Assembly: GCA_902497025.1 (NCBI GenBank)
Contig: CABVDJ010000005.1
Location: forward strand, 12,576 to 76,575
Source: an uncultured Collinsella sp.
GTDB taxonomy: Bacteria > Actinomycetota > Coriobacteriia > Coriobacteriales > Coriobacteriaceae
Direction of reading: 5' to 3'
Length of the DNA stretch: 64,000 bases
Shown: in pieces, positions 35,595 to 45,018 of the stretch
How positions within the stretch are numbered: the first letter of the stretch is position 1
Layout: each line of letters opens with the position of its first letter
Notes under the pieces: generated by a model
Told to the model about the DNA's origin: nothing
Databases searched by the model: none
Seen by the model: the letters and a program-made list of their open reading frames with translations, nothing else
Made by a program: the position numbers and the translations under genes

Positions 35595-37052
35595 CTAACC
35601 CATCCAACTAGAGGACAGAGGACCGGCGACGACGACCATGATCATGAGGACGACGAACACGAACGCCATGGCGCGCGGAAGGGGCTGGCCGGCGGCCACG
35701 GTCTCGCTCGGCTCACCGGGCAGGACCTTACCCATCCAACGCAGGAACCATGCGAAGGTGGCGACGGTCTCGACGACCATGACGCACACGAGGACGAAGA
35801 TGACCGTGTTGGAAACACCAACCGCGAAGCCACCGGAAATAATCTGGAACTTGGAGAAGAACGTGCTCATGGGGGGCACGCCGGCGATAGCGGTCGCGGC
35901 GACCGCGAAGCCCACGCCCGTGACCGGGTACTTCTTCATGAGGCCCTGGATCTTGGGCAACATACGGGTTCCCAGCGTGAAGCTGAGGGAGCCGGCGATG
36001 AGGAAGAACAGGGTCTTGGTGAACGCGTGGTTGAAGATGTGCTCGACGGCGCCGTTGAACGCCATCTGGCTTCCGAACACGGAGAGGCCCAGGCCGAAGA
36101 ACACGTAGGCGAGCTGCGCGATCGTCGAGAAGGCGAGCAGGCGCTTCATATCCTTCTGGGGCAGGTACATGAGGAAGCCGAAGAGCATGGTCACGACGGC
36201 GTCGATGATGGCGACCCAACCGACGATCTCGGGGATATCGCCGGCACTCGCAAGAGCGCGGGCGAACACGCACACGCCGACCTTCACCATGGACGCGCCA
36301 TGGAGGTAGGCGGAAACGGGCGTGGGGGCCTCCATTGCGGAGGGCAGCCACATGTAGAGCGGGAACTGGGCGGACTTGGCCCAAGCGGCGAACAGGATGA
36401 GCAGCAGCACGACGGTCTTCATACCGGAATCGAGCTGGGAGATCGCGCTCAGCGCGAACGTGCCGGTTCCGGCGAACAGGAAGGCCGCGCCGATGTAGAG
36501 TCCCAGAGCGCCGATATGGGTGATGATGAGCGCCTTCATACCGGCCTTCTTGGCCGTGGGCGTCATGTAGTAGCTGATGAGGCCCCAGGAGCACACGCCG
36601 GTGATCTCGAAGAAAACGAGCTGGCCGACGATGGTGGAGCTGTAGGCGAGACCGGCCATGGCGCCGATGAACGTGGAGAAGTACACGTAGAAGCGGCGAC
36701 GGGGCGCGTCGGGATGCTCCTTGTTCTTATCGCTCATGTACGGGAACGAATAGATGACGACGAGCAGGCCGATAGCGACGAACGCGGGTGCGAGCAGCGT
36801 GCTCATCCGGTCGAATATGAAGCCCATGACCAAGGTCTGGCCCATACTCGCCCAGGTTACATCGACCGCGTTCATGCCGTTTCCGGCAAACGTCGCGGCC
36901 AAGCCAACGGAAGCGACCGTGGCGATGCCGCCGGCAAAGGCGCAGATCCATTTAGCGTAGGGACGCGGCAGCATGACGATGAGCAGGGAGCCCAGCATGG
37001 GGACGGCGATCGCCACCATGGCAAAGAGGGACAAGCTCGATTCGATTGACAT
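35595..37052 (-). CDS. hyfD: Antiporter-like membrane subunit, HyfD-like
   Basis: A 485-residue NuoL/M/N-type subunit with many transmembrane helices. Key segments are 'VFFEITGVCSWGLISYY', with its conserved acidic residue, and 'LYMWLPSAMEAPTPVSAYLHGASMVK'. Length is close to HyfD (479). With HyfB and HyfF it makes three antiporter-like subunits in one complex. Follows hyfC by 16 bases. Confidence 0.93.
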   Translation of the reverse strand: MSIESSLSLFAMVAIAVPMLGSLLIVMLPRPYAKWICAFAGGIATVASVGLAATFAGNGMNAVDVTWASMGQTLVMGFIFDRMSTLLAPAFVAIGLLVVIYSFPYMSDKNKEHPDAPRRRFYVYFSTFIGAMAGLAYSSTIVGQLVFFEITGVCSWGLISYYMTPTAKKAGMKALIITHIGALGLYIGAAFLFAGTGTFALSAISQLDSGMKTVVLLLILFAAWAKSAQFPLYMWLPSAMEAPTPVSAYLHGASMVKVGVCVFARALASAGDIPEIVGWVAIIDAVVTMLFGFLMYLPQKDMKRLLAFSTIAQLAYVFFGLGLSVFGSQMAFNGAVEHIFNHAFTKTLFFLIAGSLSFTLGTRMLPKIQGLMKKYPVTGVGFAVAATAIAGVPPMSTFFSKFQIISGGFAVGVSNTVIFVLVCVMVVETVATFAWFLRWMGKVLPGEPSETVAAGQPLPRAMAFVFVVLMIMVVVAGPLSSSWMG

Positions 37053-37068
37053 AGTTTCTCCCTTCTCC

Positions 37069-37992
37069 CTACACGCCTACGACGACGAAGACGAACGCGA
37101 GGACCGCGATGCCGACGACGGCCCAGGTCTGGTTACCGAGCACCTTGAAGCGCGAACGGGAAACGGAGTTCTCGAGCACGCCGCAGACAACGAAATCGAC
37201 CAGGCACTTGACAAGGAAGACGACGGCGCCCACGAGAGCGGTGACGCCGATGGTCGCGGGCTCTCCCCAGGGGATGAAGATGGAGGTGAACCAAGCGACG
37301 ACCACGACCTGCTTCATGCCCATGGCGAGCTTCATCATGGCCAGGGACGGGCCGGAGAGCTCGGCGAGCGGGCCCTCCTGGAGCTCCTGCTCGGCTTCGG
37401 CCTGATCGAACGGCAGCTTGCCGAGCTCCATATAGCAGGCGGCCGCGAAGGCGACGCCGGCGAGGATGACGGCGACGACGCTCGAGACGTTGCCCGTAAC
37501 GATGTGCTGACCCATGGTCGCAATGTCCGTGGAGCCGCACACGATGGCGACGGTAAACAGCGCGATGAGCATGGACGGCTCGATGAGCACGCTCATGAGG
37601 AGCTCGCGGATACCGCCGAAGCCCGCGTAGGCGTTGGAGGAATCCACGCCGGACAGCGCGAAGAAGAAGCGGGACAGCGCGAGCGCGTACATGATGGTGA
37701 TGGCGTCACCAAAGACGGGCATGGGGCTCTCGAGCGTGAACATGGGCAGGCCCATGGCGAGCATGAACGACACCGCGAGGAACAGCGGCGGCATGATGCG
37801 CAGCACGAAGCTCGAGTCGGAACTCACGGACTCGGGACGCGCCATGAGCTTCGCGAGGTCCCGGTAATCCTGAAGGATGGACGGACCGCGGCGATTGTGC
37901 ATCTTCGCGCGAATCACACGGGCGAGGCCGGAGAAGAAGGGCGCGACCAGCATGACCACGAGGCCCTGCGCTATCGCAAGAACGATGTTCAT
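37069..37992 (-). CDS. hyfC: Membrane subunit, HyfC/HycD-like (NuoH-like)
   Basis: A 307-residue membrane protein anchoring the hydrogenase module to the membrane arm. The NuoH-like signatures are 'RVIRAKMHNRRGPSILQDYRDLAKLM' (read in two pieces) and the acidic 'PFDQAEAEQELQEGP' loop. Length is close to HyfC (322). Lies between hyfB and hyfD, 16-17 bases from each. Confidence 0.93.
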   Translation of the reverse strand: MNIVLAIAQGLVVMLVAPFFSGLARVIRAKMHNRRGPSILQDYRDLAKLMARPESVSSDSSFVLRIMPPLFLAVSFMLAMGLPMFTLESPMPVFGDAITIMYALALSRFFFALSGVDSSNAYAGFGGIRELLMSVLIEPSMLIALFTVAIVCGSTDIATMGQHIVTGNVSSVVAVILAGVAFAAACYMELGKLPFDQAEAEQELQEGPLAELSGPSLAMMKLAMGMKQVVVVAWFTSIFIPWGEPATIGVTALVGAVVFLVKCLVDFVVCGVLENSVSRSRFKVLGNQTWAVVGIAVLAFVFVVVGV

Positions 37993-38009
37993 AATATCCT
38001 CTCCCCTCT

Positions 38010-40028
38010 CTAGACCATGACCACGGCGAGCACGAGGAAGACCACGAGCGCCGCGACGATGTAGCAGATGTATACGGAGTAGTTGCCGCCCTCGATCTTG
38101 GAGGCGAGGCCGGCCAGCTTATCGGCACCCTCGCTCGGTGCATCGACCAGGAAGCGGTCGGGCAGGGGCTCAACGCCCTGGGCGACACCGGTGAGCTTCT
38201 GGAACACGTGCGCGATGGACCAGCAGATCTTGGTGCATACCTCGCGCAGGGTGTAGAGCGGGCCCATGAAGAGCTCTACGTCTGACGCGAAGCTCGTGGC
38301 GACGACGGGCATGTGCTCGTTGGGCTCGTAGCCGCACGCCCAAGGGTCGGTCTTCTTAGCGGGGGCTTTGGTGCCGAGGCAGGACCTCAACACGAACGCG
38401 AGGCCGGTGAGGACCACGAGCGCGATGGCGATCGCGGGGGTGGAGGTGGCGGCACCGGAAATCTCGTTCACCAGAGACACGCCCGAGGTGGCTGTGATGG
38501 CAGAGCCGGCAAGCACGCTCTGGGCGACGTCGCCCAGAACCGGGGCGATGACGGGAGAGCCGATTCCCAGCACCACGCAGATGGCCGCGAGGAGCATCTG
38601 CGAGAACAACATCGGAGCCGGGGACTCCTTGGCGTTCGCGGCCTCCTGGGAACGAGGGCTGCTCGCGAACGAGACGCCGTAGGCCTTCACGAAGCACGTG
38701 ACGGCCAGGGCACCGGTGATGGCGAGGGCGGCCGCGGAGGCGACGGCGAACACCATGACGACCGGGTCGGAGAGCGTCGAGATGTTGAACAGGGACTGGT
38801 AGGTGAACCACTCGGAAACGAAGCCGTTGAGCGGCGGGATAGCCGAGATGGCAAGGGCACCGATGAGGAAGCAGACGGCCGTGACCGGCATACGGCGGAA
38901 CAGGCCGCCCATCTTCTCCATGTTGCGCGTACCCGTGGCATAGAGCAGGGAGCCCGCGCCGAGGAACAGCTCGCCCTTGAACATGGCGTGGTTGAGCGTG
39001 TGGTAGAGGGCGGCCATGAGCGCGATCGTCGCGATGACGTCGTTGCCCAGGGCGTGCGCCGTCATGGACGCGCCGACACCGAGCAAGATGATGCCGATGT
39101 TCTCGACGGAGTGGTAGGCCAGCAGGCGCTTAATGTCGTGCTCGTGGAGGGCGTAGACGACGCCCAGGACCGACGAGATGGATCCGAAGACCAAGACCAT
39201 GAGGCCCCACCAGAGCTGGACGCCCGAACCCGCGAGCAGGTCGAGACCGACCTTGAGGATTCCCAGGATGCCGATCTTGATCATGCCGCCGGACATGAGG
39301 GCGGACACGTTGGACGGCGCCTCGGGGTGCGCCTGGGGCAGCCAGGAGTGCAGCGGGATGATACCGGCCTTTGCGCCGAATCCGAAGAACGCGAGGACGA
39401 AGCACGCGGAGGAGACGGCGGGTCCAAAGTCATGCGTACGGAAATCACTGAAGCTGAAGGAACCGCCCACGCCGTTGGTCATGAGCAGGAAGCTCGCCAT
39501 GATAAGGACAAAGCCCACGTGCGCGATGACGAAGTAGAGCCAACCGCCCCTAATGGAGTTCTTGTTCTCCTCGATAACGACAAGGAAGTAGCTCGTAAGG
39601 GACATGAGCTCAAAGGCGACCAGGAACCAGAACACGTTGTCGGCGGTGATGACGAGCATCATCGAGGCGACGAAGGTGTTCATGAAGAAACCGGCGCGCC
39701 CGACCTTGCCCGGGTACTCATCGAAGTAGGACAGACCGTAGATGAAGCCCGCAAAGGCGAGGATTGAGATGAGGACCACGATCAGGCCCGCAAGGCCGTT
39801 GAGCAAGAGCTCGAGACGGGCGAACGGGAAAAAGAAGACCGTGTTGAGGGACGAAACGTCGCCAAGCACGGCCTCGAGGCCCGCGATGAACGACAGCACG
39901 GCCGCGACGGCGCCGATCAGGCAGCCGGCGGTCTTGGCGGCGTTATCGGCCTTGATCAGCAGAACCGAGGCGAGCGCACCGATGCACGAGACGGCAAGCG
40001 ATGCGATAAACAGCGTCATGCTATCCAT
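38010..40028 (-). CDS. hyfB: Antiporter-like membrane subunit, HyfB/HycC-like
   Basis: A 672-residue NuoL/M-type subunit, exactly the length of E. coli HyfB. It has about 15 helices; the family segments are 'NVFWFLVAFELMSLTSYFLVV' and 'IPLHSWLPQAHPEAPSNVSAL'. A longer C-terminal part ('DPWACGYEPNEHMPV') is typical of HyfB/HycC. Its ATG overlaps the hyfA stop by eight bases, with GGGAG upstream. Confidence 0.94.
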   Translation of the reverse strand: MDSMTLFIASLAVSCIGALASVLLIKADNAAKTAGCLIGAVAAVLSFIAGLEAVLGDVSSLNTVFFFPFARLELLLNGLAGLIVVLISILAFAGFIYGLSYFDEYPGKVGRAGFFMNTFVASMMLVITADNVFWFLVAFELMSLTSYFLVVIEENKNSIRGGWLYFVIAHVGFVLIMASFLLMTNGVGGSFSFSDFRTHDFGPAVSSACFVLAFFGFGAKAGIIPLHSWLPQAHPEAPSNVSALMSGGMIKIGILGILKVGLDLLAGSGVQLWWGLMVLVFGSISSVLGVVYALHEHDIKRLLAYHSVENIGIILLGVGASMTAHALGNDVIATIALMAALYHTLNHAMFKGELFLGAGSLLYATGTRNMEKMGGLFRRMPVTAVCFLIGALAISAIPPLNGFVSEWFTYQSLFNISTLSDPVVMVFAVASAAALAITGALAVTCFVKAYGVSFASSPRSQEAANAKESPAPMLFSQMLLAAICVVLGIGSPVIAPVLGDVAQSVLAGSAITATSGVSLVNEISGAATSTPAIAIALVVLTGLAFVLRSCLGTKAPAKKTDPWACGYEPNEHMPVVATSFASDVELFMGPLYTLREVCTKICWSIAHVFQKLTGVAQGVEPLPDRFLVDAPSEGADKLAGLASKIEGGNYSVYICYIVAALVVFLVLAVVMV

Positions 40029-40638
40029 TGTTTACGCTCCCTTCTGCTTTCTCGGACAGGCCCTGGGCCACAGCGGTAACGTCGACGACTGGACCGTTTT
40101 CGATCGAGCGCAGGCGCTTGGCCTCGTCGAGCTCGCGATCGGCCGCGCCGCCCATGACGGTCAGCGCCTTGGTGGGGCACGCCGCCACACAATGCGGGCC
40201 GTCCGGATCGAAGGCACACAGGTCGCACTTGACGGCGCAGGTGTACTGGCCAGGAGCCCACGTAAGCAGGCTGCTCAGGGACTTAGGATACGAAGGCGTC
40301 GGGTCGCACATGCCTGCGACACCGGCGATAGACGTGCCATCGGGATGGATGGCTCCGAAGGGGCACGCGATGGCGCACAGCCTGCACCCGATGCACTCCT
40401 GCTCCTTGACGTGGATGCGATCGCCATCGTGCTCGATGGCATTCACCGGGCAAACCTCGGCGCAGGGAGCACCCTCGCAATGGTGGCAGGCAAGGGCGGC
40501 CGAAATACCGCCGGTCTTCACGAGCGCCAGGCGCGGCGTATCCTGAAGACCCTGCATCCGGTGGGCGTCGGCACAGGCGGACTGGCATGTTCCGCAGCCG
40601 ATGCACCTCTCCGGGTTGATGTCGATGAAGCGGTTCAT
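40021..40638 (-). CDS. hyfA: Ferredoxin-like electron-transfer subunit, HyfA/HycB-like
   Basis: A 205-residue protein with four [4Fe-4S] clusters, passing electrons from FdhF to the hydrogenase. Cysteine motifs in order: 'CIGCGTCQSAC', 'CHHCEGAPCAEVC', 'CIGCRLCAIAC' and 'CDLC...CVAAC'. The ATG at 40638 has GGAAG six bases upstream; a GTG two codons earlier is possible. A hairpin with a U-rich tail lies between fdhF and this gene, so fdhF may be transcribed at a higher level. Confidence 0.93.
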   Translation of the reverse strand: MNRFIDINPERCIGCGTCQSACADAHRMQGLQDTPRLALVKTGGISAALACHHCEGAPCAEVCPVNAIEHDGDRIHVKEQECIGCRLCAIACPFGAIHPDGTSIAGVAGMCDPTPSYPKSLSSLLTWAPGQYTCAVKCDLCAFDPDGPHCVAACPTKALTVMGGAADRELDEAKRLRSIENGPVVDVTAVAQGLSEKAEGSVNNG

Positions 40639-40652
40639 CCCCACTTCCTTTC

Positions 40653-40695
40653 AAAATAACGGGCCGGGCTCCCGAACGTACGGGACGCCCGGCCC
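40653..40695 (-). terminator. Attenuating terminator between fdhF and hyfA
   Basis: Minus strand: GGGCCGGGC (40695-40687) pairs with GCCCGGCCC (40669-40661), with an inner TCCCG/CGGGA stem, followed by GTTATTTTG. It is probably leaky, because the genes on both sides act together. Confidence 0.75.
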
Positions 40696-40716
40696 AAAAA
40701 GCCAACGAGAACGGGA

Positions 40717-42939
40717 CTACACGATTTGGTTCACGTGCGTCTCGTCGTCGAACTTGGCGGCGCCAGGCTCAACGTCCTGGGGAGCAGCGGCGTCCACCAG
40801 AGCCTGCTTGAGCTCGGTGTACTGACGCTCTACCTCGCCCTCTGCCCAAACCTGGTCGGCAATGGCGTCGACCTGGCAGGCGGAGAACTTGTCCTCGGGC
40901 GTATGCGAGACCGGGTCGACCTTGTGAATGGTCAGCTCGTTGCACTTGCCGATCCACCACTGGTAGGTCATGTAGACCGTGCCCTTATTGATGCGATCGC
41001 TCACGTCGGCGCGGCTGTATACCTGGCCGCGGCGGCTATGAATCGAGACGATGTCGCCGTTCTTGATGCCGCGCGCCTGGGCGTCCGCGGGATTCATGCG
41101 GACAAAGCCGGGCTCGTCGGCGAGCAGCGCCAGCGTCTTGCAGTTGCCGGTCATCGAGCGGCAGCTGTAGTGACCGACCTCGCGGACGGTGCACAGAATG
41201 AGCGGGTACTCATCGTCGGGAAGCTCGGAGGGCGCCTCCCAGTCGTGCGCCATCAGGTTGGCGCGGCCGTCCTTGGTGGTGAACTTGCCACCAGCGAACA
41301 TGTCGGGCGTACCGTGGTCGTTCACATCGGTGCTCTTGACCGGCCACTGGGCGTAACCGCCCTCGGGAGCCATCTTCTCGTAGGTCGCGCCCACAAAGTT
41401 GGGGCACAGGCTAATGCACTCGTTCCAGATCTGCTCGGTGTTGTCGTAGTGCATGGGATAGCCCATACGCGTGGACAGGTCCGCGAAGATCTCCCAGTCG
41501 TGGCGGCACTCGCCCTTGGGCGGAACAGCCGCGTCAAAGTGCTGGAAGCTACGGTCGGATGCGGTAAAGACACCCTCGTGCTCGCCCCAAGAGGTAGCGG
41601 GCAGGATGACGTCGGCGAGCATGGTCGTCTGCGTCATAAAGATGTCCTGGCAAATGAACAGATCCAGCTCGGAGAGCGTCTTGCGCATACCGGCCGAATC
41701 GGGCTCGGTCTGCACCGGGTCCTCGCCGTAGTTGTAGAAGCAGTGCACCTTGCCCTCGTCGACCAGGTGGCCCAGGTCGGTGAGCTTGTAGCCCTCCTCG
41801 AGCGGGAGCTTTTCCTCGGGCACGCCCCAAGCCTTTGCAAACTTGGCGCGCACGGCGGGGTCGGTGACTTTCTGGTAGCCAGGGTACAGGTTAGGCAGCA
41901 TGCCCATATCGCAGGAGCCCTGGACGTTGTTCTGACCACGCACGGGCGCGAGGCCGGAATTGGGTTTGCCGATCTGGCCGGCAACGCAGGCGATGGAGGC
42001 GATGGTGTGCACCGTCTTCAGGTTCTGCTTCTGCTGGCATACGCCCATGCCCCAGCCAATGATGGCGGAGGGCTTCGCCGTGGCGTACATCTCGGCAGCT
42101 TGGTGGATCAACGCGGGCTCGACACCCGTGATGTCCTGTACGGATTCGGGAGTGTAGTTCTTGATGGTCTCCCACCACTCGTCAAAGCCGTTCGTGTGCT
42201 CGGCGACGAATTCCTTGTCGTAGAGGCCATCGTTGACCAAGCAGTTGGCAAAGGCGTTGAGGAACGCAACATTGCAACCGTTCTTGATCGGAAGGTAGAG
42301 ATCGGCGATACGCGCGGTTTCGATATGGCGCGGGTCGGCGACGATGATCTTGCAACCCTTTTCTTTGGCTCGCACGATACGCCTTGCGACGATGGGGTGC
42401 GAATCGGCAGGGTTATAGCCGAAGAGGAAAATGCAGCCCGCATCCTCCATACCGGGGATGGAGCATGACATGCAACCTGAACCAACCGTGTCCATCAGAC
42501 CGAGGACAGTAGGGCCGTGTCAAGTACGGGCGCAGTTGTCTACGCTGTGGGTGCCGATGCACGCACGCGTAAACTTCTGCATGACGTAGTTCGCCTCATT
42601 GCCGCCGCCTCGCGAAGAGCCGGTGGTCATGACAGCGTTAGGACCATATTCGTCAATTATGGCCTGCATCTTAGATGCGGTGAAATCCAGTGCCTCGTCC
42701 CAGCTTACGCGCTCAAGATCCGCGCCCTTGGTGCGGCGGATCATCGGGTGCAGTACGCGAGGAGTCAAGATCTTAGTGTCGTTGATGAAGTCATAGCCGC
42801 TCATGCCCTTAAGGCACAGCTCGCTCTGGTTGGTGATGCCGTTGAGCGGCTCGGTGCCCACGACCTGGCCGTTTTGGACCAGGAGGTTAAACTGGCAACC
42901 GGCGCCGCAATACGGGCAGATCACTTTATGCTTCTCCAT
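40717..42939 (-). CDS. fdhF: Formate dehydrogenase H, selenocysteine-containing
   Basis: A 740-residue molybdenum enzyme oxidising formate to CO2 in the formate hydrogenlyase complex. The N-terminal [4Fe-4S] motif is 'CPYCGAGC'. The frame runs through a UGA at 42520-42522, codon 140, the position of Sec140 in E. coli FdhF, with matching context ('NCART-U-HGPTVLG'). A SECIS hairpin follows. Downstream segments match the family closely ('FGYNPADSHPIVARR', 'NPSGL..PVRGQNNVQGSCDMG', 'MTYQWWIG'). The ATG at 42939 has GGAGGG upstream. An ordinary gene finder would split it into 42520-42990 and 40717-42495. Confidence 0.96.
42484..42519 (-). promoter_or_regulatory. fdhF SECIS element
   Basis: Immediately after the UGA, TGTCC (42508-42504) pairs with GGACA (42493-42489) around loop TCGGTCTGAT. 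The GGTCTG begins 18 bases after the UGA, the same spacing and loop sequence as in E. coli fdhF. Confidence 0.9.
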
Positions 42940-43014
42940 GACACCCTCCTTCCTTTTTCTGCTACCGAATGCTCGGTACTTATTTGACAATCATTGGGCC
43001 TGTCGCCCCAACGC

Positions 43015-43533
43015 TTACGCCTCGTTTTCGATGGTGGCGCGGGCACGCTCGGCAGTCAGTTCTGCCAAACGTTCCTCGTCTACCAGGGTGAGGCCCTTGG
43101 TCGGGCACGCCTCGGCACACGCCGGACCGCCGGGACGGTCCACGCACAGGTCGCACTTGAGCACGAAGCTCTTGGTCTGCGAACCCACGCGAACGTCGCC
43201 CATCAAGACGGGGACCTGCGTGGTCGCCACGCTCACGGCGCCAAAGGGGCATGCCATGACGCAGCTCTTGCAGCCGATGCAGTTGTCCTCGTTGACGCCG
43301 ATGCGATGGTTCTTTGGATCAAAGAACAAGGCGCCCGTAGGACAGGCCTTCGCGCACGGGGCATCCTCGCAGTGATGGCAAGCCACCGGTGCGGAGATCT
43401 CGTACGTACGCGTCACGCGCAGGCGCGGCGCGGCGATGTTACCGGGGATGTCGTGCGCCTCGATACACGCCGCCATGCAGGTTTGACACCCAATGCAGCG
43501 CGAAGAATCGGCTACGACTCGCTTATTACCCAT
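43015..43533 (-). CDS. hydN: HydN-like four-cluster ferredoxin
   Basis: A 172-residue electron-transfer protein with four [4Fe-4S] motifs: 'CIGCQTCMAAC', 'CHHCEDAPCAKAC', 'CIGCKSCVMAC' and 'CDLC...CAEAC'. It lies just upstream of fdhF, as hydN does in enterobacteria, and resembles hyfA at 40021. It probably accepts electrons from FdhF or feeds them to other partners. The ATG at 43533 has AGGAGG upstream; the longer frame to 43707 is not supported. It is the first gene of the formate hydrogenlyase run. Confidence 0.9.
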   Translation of the reverse strand: MGNKRVVADSSRCIGCQTCMAACIEAHDIPGNIAAPRLRVTRTYEISAPVACHHCEDAPCAKACPTGALFFDPKNHRIGVNEDNCIGCKSCVMACPFGAVSVATTQVPVLMGDVRVGSQTKSFVLKCDLCVDRPGGPACAEACPTKGLTLVDEERLAELTAERARATIENEA

Positions 43534-43684
43534 GTTGTTCACTCCCTCCTGAATCCCTTGCCGGAGAGACCCTGTCGACATTGACCCAAGCCGCCCGTGG
43601 CCTGGCATCGACGAATCGAATGCATGCGGCGAAACATGCACTCGGTAGAGTTTCTCCAACGATATACAGGTTAAATATACGCAG

Positions 43685-43736
43685 TTGCAGGGGGCAAACT
43701 TGAGCATAGGCCCTGCAATACGGGTGTATTGCAGGG
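43685..43736. promoter_or_regulatory. Candidate operator: three CCCTGCAA half-sites upstream of the formate operon
   Basis: A perfect palindrome, ccctgcaata (43711-43720) with tattgcaggg (43727-43736), plus a third half-site ttgcaggg at 43685-43692. It lies about 150-200 bases upstream of hydN, where an activator or repressor of the formate operon would be expected. It is not followed by a convincing T-run relevant to any gene, so an operator is favoured over a terminator. Confidence 0.5.
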
Positions 43737-43905
43737 GTTTTGGCAGGTTGGAATTATTCTCTAGAAGCTATAAAGGTGAGTGTATTACATGCGTACGCCT
43801 CAGAGATTTTTATGCGCTCTCATTTTGGATGTACTACGCTTGTATTCGTGTTTATGGTTATCAACTTGAGTGAAATAAAGTAATGGTTATAAGATTCTAA
43901 AATGT

Positions 43906-43917
43906 CGGCACATGCCG
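43906..43917. promoter_or_regulatory. Palindrome upstream of the antitoxin gene
   Basis: cggca-ca-tgccg is a perfect 12-base palindrome 44 bases before the antitoxin ATG. RelB-type antitoxins usually bind such sites to repress their own operon. Confidence 0.4.
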
Positions 43918-43960
43918 CATTTGACCAACTATATTGCACGTTAGCTAAGGGAGGGCAGCG

Positions 43961-44284
43961 ATGTCATCGACACAAAAACGAGCCATCCTGCAGGTGCGCA
44001 TTCGCGAGGAAGACAAGCAGCATGCCGAGCATCTCTACGACGCCATGGGCACATCGTTTGCCGAGGCCGTTCGCCTTTTTGTCACGCAGAGCATTTTGAT
44101 GCGCAAGCTTCCCTTTCAGCCGGTCGCCGTGCGCTCAAAGGACGGCACCGCCGCCTATGGATCGCTCGAAGCATATGGGGACCCCAATCGCCGCTCCGAG
44201 GAGCGCAATGCCTGGATTGAGTACCTTGCTACAGAAAGCGACGATTCGATTTTGGGTCCCGAGGAAGTAGATATCCATGAGTAG
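43961..44284 (+). CDS. RelB/DinJ-family antitoxin
   Basis: A 107-residue protein. The N-terminal ribbon-helix-helix ('RAILQVRIREEDKQHAEHLYDAMG', then 'TSFAEAVRLFVTQSI') is typical of RelB/DinJ antitoxins, which dimerise on DNA and repress their own operon. The C-terminal half, rich in charged residues, should wrap the toxin. GGGAGGG precedes the ATG. It overlaps the toxin gene by eight bases, so translation is coupled. The GC content of the DNA just upstream is well below that of its neighbours, consistent with acquisition. Confidence 0.85.
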   Translation: MSSTQKRAILQVRIREEDKQHAEHLYDAMGTSFAEAVRLFVTQSILMRKLPFQPVAVRSKDGTAAYGSLEAYGDPNRRSEERNAWIEYLATESDDSILGPEEVDIHE

Positions 44285-44732
44285 CACCATCATCGACGAG
44301 ACCGTCATCCTACGCTACCTGCTTGACGACGACGAAGTTCTGTCACCGCGCGCCGCCAAGGTCATCGCCACACGCACCGCTCGCGTCTACCCCGAAATCA
44401 TCACGCGCGTCGTGGTCACGCTGCGCGACGTCTATAAGGTTCCCCGCGTTGAGATTGCTGCGGCCTTGAAAAGGCTGCTCGATGACGTCATGGTCGACGA
44501 GCCCACCGTTGTCGCCCTTGCCGTCAAACTCTTTGGCAAGACCCATATGGACTTTACCGACTGCCTCCTCGCAGCCCGAACCGCCATCTACAACGATGAT
44601 GTCGTGAGCTTTGGCAAGCCCATCATCCAAGGCATGATCGATTACCGCCGCAAGCGCCAAACCGCTGCCGACGCCCGCAGCCGAAGCACCGACTCCACCA
44701 TCGACAAGCTCCGCCACCACGGTCGCCACTAA
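44277..44732 (+). CDS. PIN-domain toxin (ribonuclease)
   Basis: A 151-residue protein fitting the PIN ribonuclease fold. An early Asp is in 'IIDETVILRYLLDDDE', a central Glu is likely in the middle helices, and the acidic pair is in 'MDFTDCLLAARTA'. PIN toxins cleave RNA, often tRNA, with Mg2+. It overlaps the antitoxin by eight bases. A PIN toxin with a RelB/DinJ-type partner is less usual than with VapB-type partners. The last 25 residues are a basic, low-complexity tail. Confidence 0.78.
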   Translation: MSSTIIDETVILRYLLDDDEVLSPRAAKVIATRTARVYPEIITRVVVTLRDVYKVPRVEIAAALKRLLDDVMVDEPTVVALAVKLFGKTHMDFTDCLLAARTAIYNDDVVSFGKPIIQGMIDYRRKRQTAADARSRSTDSTIDKLRHHGRH

Positions 44733-44777
44733 CCGACAGGCAACGGCATCGCCCGCCACTCAACGCCATCCCCCCTT

Positions 44778-44846
44778 AAGTTGCGGTGAAATAGTTCCTG
44801 GATTTAGGCTTATTCGAGCTTTTCAGGAACTATTTCACCGCAACTT
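44778..44846. repeat. Palindrome family A, copy 3
   Basis: The arms aagttgcggtgaaatagttc and gaactatttcaccgcaactt are perfect over more than 20 bases around a unique spacer. It lies between the PIN gene and the AbiEi-like gene. Confidence 0.88.
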
Positions 44847-45018
44847 TCTGTAAGGGTGGTTTTTAGTGCCGGCGAGGGGCACTAATCAACCGTTTGCCGA
44901 TATGTTTGGCTCTAACTCATGACTCTGACCTGCCCCGTCAAGCTTTTGGTCAGTTCATGGCAAGGTCTGGCGGACCAAATATGGGTTAGCGTAGTGTCAT
45001 TCACTCCCCCTCGAGACT

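Larger units (their letters stand above)
43534..43960. other. 427-base intergenic region between the divergent hydN and antitoxin genes
   Basis: No gene is supported. It contains a palindromic operator candidate (43685-43736), an unusually AT-rich stretch (about 43740-43900), and a short palindrome at 43906-43917. Promoters for both divergent units must lie here. Confidence 0.6.

Noticed and set aside
43711..43740. Rho-independent terminator upstream of hydN
   Set aside because: The T-run follows on the plus strand, where no gene ends; the third half-site nearby favours an operator.
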